Positions 63,833 to 64,000 of a DNA stretch of 64,000 bases are shown one piece after another. This stretch comes from Subtercola boreus (GTDB taxonomy: Bacteria > Actinomycetota > Actinomycetes > Actinomycetales > Microbacteriaceae): NCBI RefSeq assembly GCF_003399635.1, contig NZ_NBXB01000018.1:1-64000 (forward strand), in the 5' to 3' direction. The stretch's first letter is position 1, and each line of letters begins with the position of its first letter. The notes below the pieces were generated by a model. That model saw nothing but the letters and a program-made list of their open reading frames with translations, had not been told where the DNA came from and did no database searches. The translations under genes were made by a program, and so were the position numbers.

Positions 63833-64000
63833 CTACAGCCCCTCGCGCTCCCGCTCCTGCGACACAACCGCAGCACGGTCCGCCAAGCGCCGGAGCCCCG
63901 CGAGCGGCTGCTTCATGCGGAAGTTCGGCGCCAGCACCGGCTCCGTACGGTCGAGGAACGCCCAGTACCCGGCAGTGAACGGACACGCATCCGGACCCAA
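63833..64000 (-). CDS. Cryptochrome/photolyase-related protein, C-terminal end (cut by window end)
   Basis: The minus strand encodes 55 residues ending in a TAG at 63833-63835. The segment contains GPDACPFTAGYWAFLDR followed by LAPNFRMKQPLAGLRRLAD, which matches the C-terminus of the iron-sulfur photolyase-related (PhrB-like) family, where the CPF cysteine ligates a 4Fe-4S cluster. The rest lies beyond the window. Assignment rests on this short but distinctive motif. Confidence 0.7.
   Translation of the reverse strand: MGPDACPFTAGYWAFLDRTEPVLAPNFRMKQPLAGLRRLADRAAVVSQEREREGL

Overview
The window is chromosomal DNA from a high-GC actinobacterium, most likely a member of the Microbacteriaceae. 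Supporting this are the order clgR-DUF3046-recA-recX-miaB-miaA-dapF with hflX and lexA close behind, a mycothiol-dependent reductase homologue, a HisA/PriA-type isomerase, strong GC bias at third codon positions, frequent GTG starts and many -10 boxes placed 6 to 9 bases before the start codon, as in leaderless actinobacterial transcripts. I cannot name the genus. No rRNA, tRNA, CRISPR array, prophage or biosynthetic island was seen.

Layout. (1) 1-552: the 3' end of an IS5-family transposase abutting the 3' remnant of a polysaccharide deacetylase gene, so an insertion has probably broken that gene. (2) 591-5518: an exported coiled-coil/lytic-transglycosylase-like protein, a mycothiol nitroreductase homologue with an altered active site, YceI with a palindromic operator, an AlkZ-like winged-helix protein and an App1-like phosphatase. 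(3) 5694-9886: a TetR regulator and an OpuC-type osmoprotectant ABC transporter, with two mini-reading frames linked by ATGA overlaps between the first two genes. (4) 9958-17597: a BlaI/M56-peptidase pair divergent from cydABDC (cytochrome bd oxidase and its assembly exporter), with three 17-bp BlaI-type dyads between them. (5) 17775-29517: a class IV aminotransferase with a repeat-encoded insertion, leuS, comEA-comEC-holA, rpsT, a class I aminotransferase and an NAD(P)-binding reductase. (6) 29670-45261: lepA, DUF1990, hemW, two DUF4870 membrane proteins, then hrcA-dnaJ-rsmE under a CIRCE element, the HIT-phoH-ybeY-corC-era chain, dapA, rnj and an orphan secreted protein. (7) 45341-58204: ftsK, pgsA, cinA, clgR, DUF3046, recA-recX, miaB-miaA, dapF, an RsmC-like methyltransferase and hflX. 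(8) 58331-64000: lexA divergent from an SOS-type LysM membrane protein, hisC-hisB-hisH-hisA, an SseB-family gene and the 3' end of a photolyase-related gene.

How they fit together. The second half is housekeeping: heat-shock control, ribosome and rRNA maturation, cell division and DNA translocation, lysine/peptidoglycan precursors, histidine, and the SOS circuit (recA, lexA and a LysM protein resembling YneA/Rv2719c division inhibitors). The first third is more accessory.

Most interesting non-coding signals. Three intergenic inverted repeats (3230, 28527, 62151) have 20-23 bp arms and all have exactly 17-nt loops. The recA and lexA leaders share an ACCCA-N7-TGGGTCTCCGT stem-loop with an inverted loop, each about 40-45 nt after the predicted transcription start. 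The BlaI-type operator array lies before the bd oxidase operon. The SOS LysM gene has a 16-bp stem at the predicted mRNA 5' end. No convincing new multi-gene system was found in the coding sequence.
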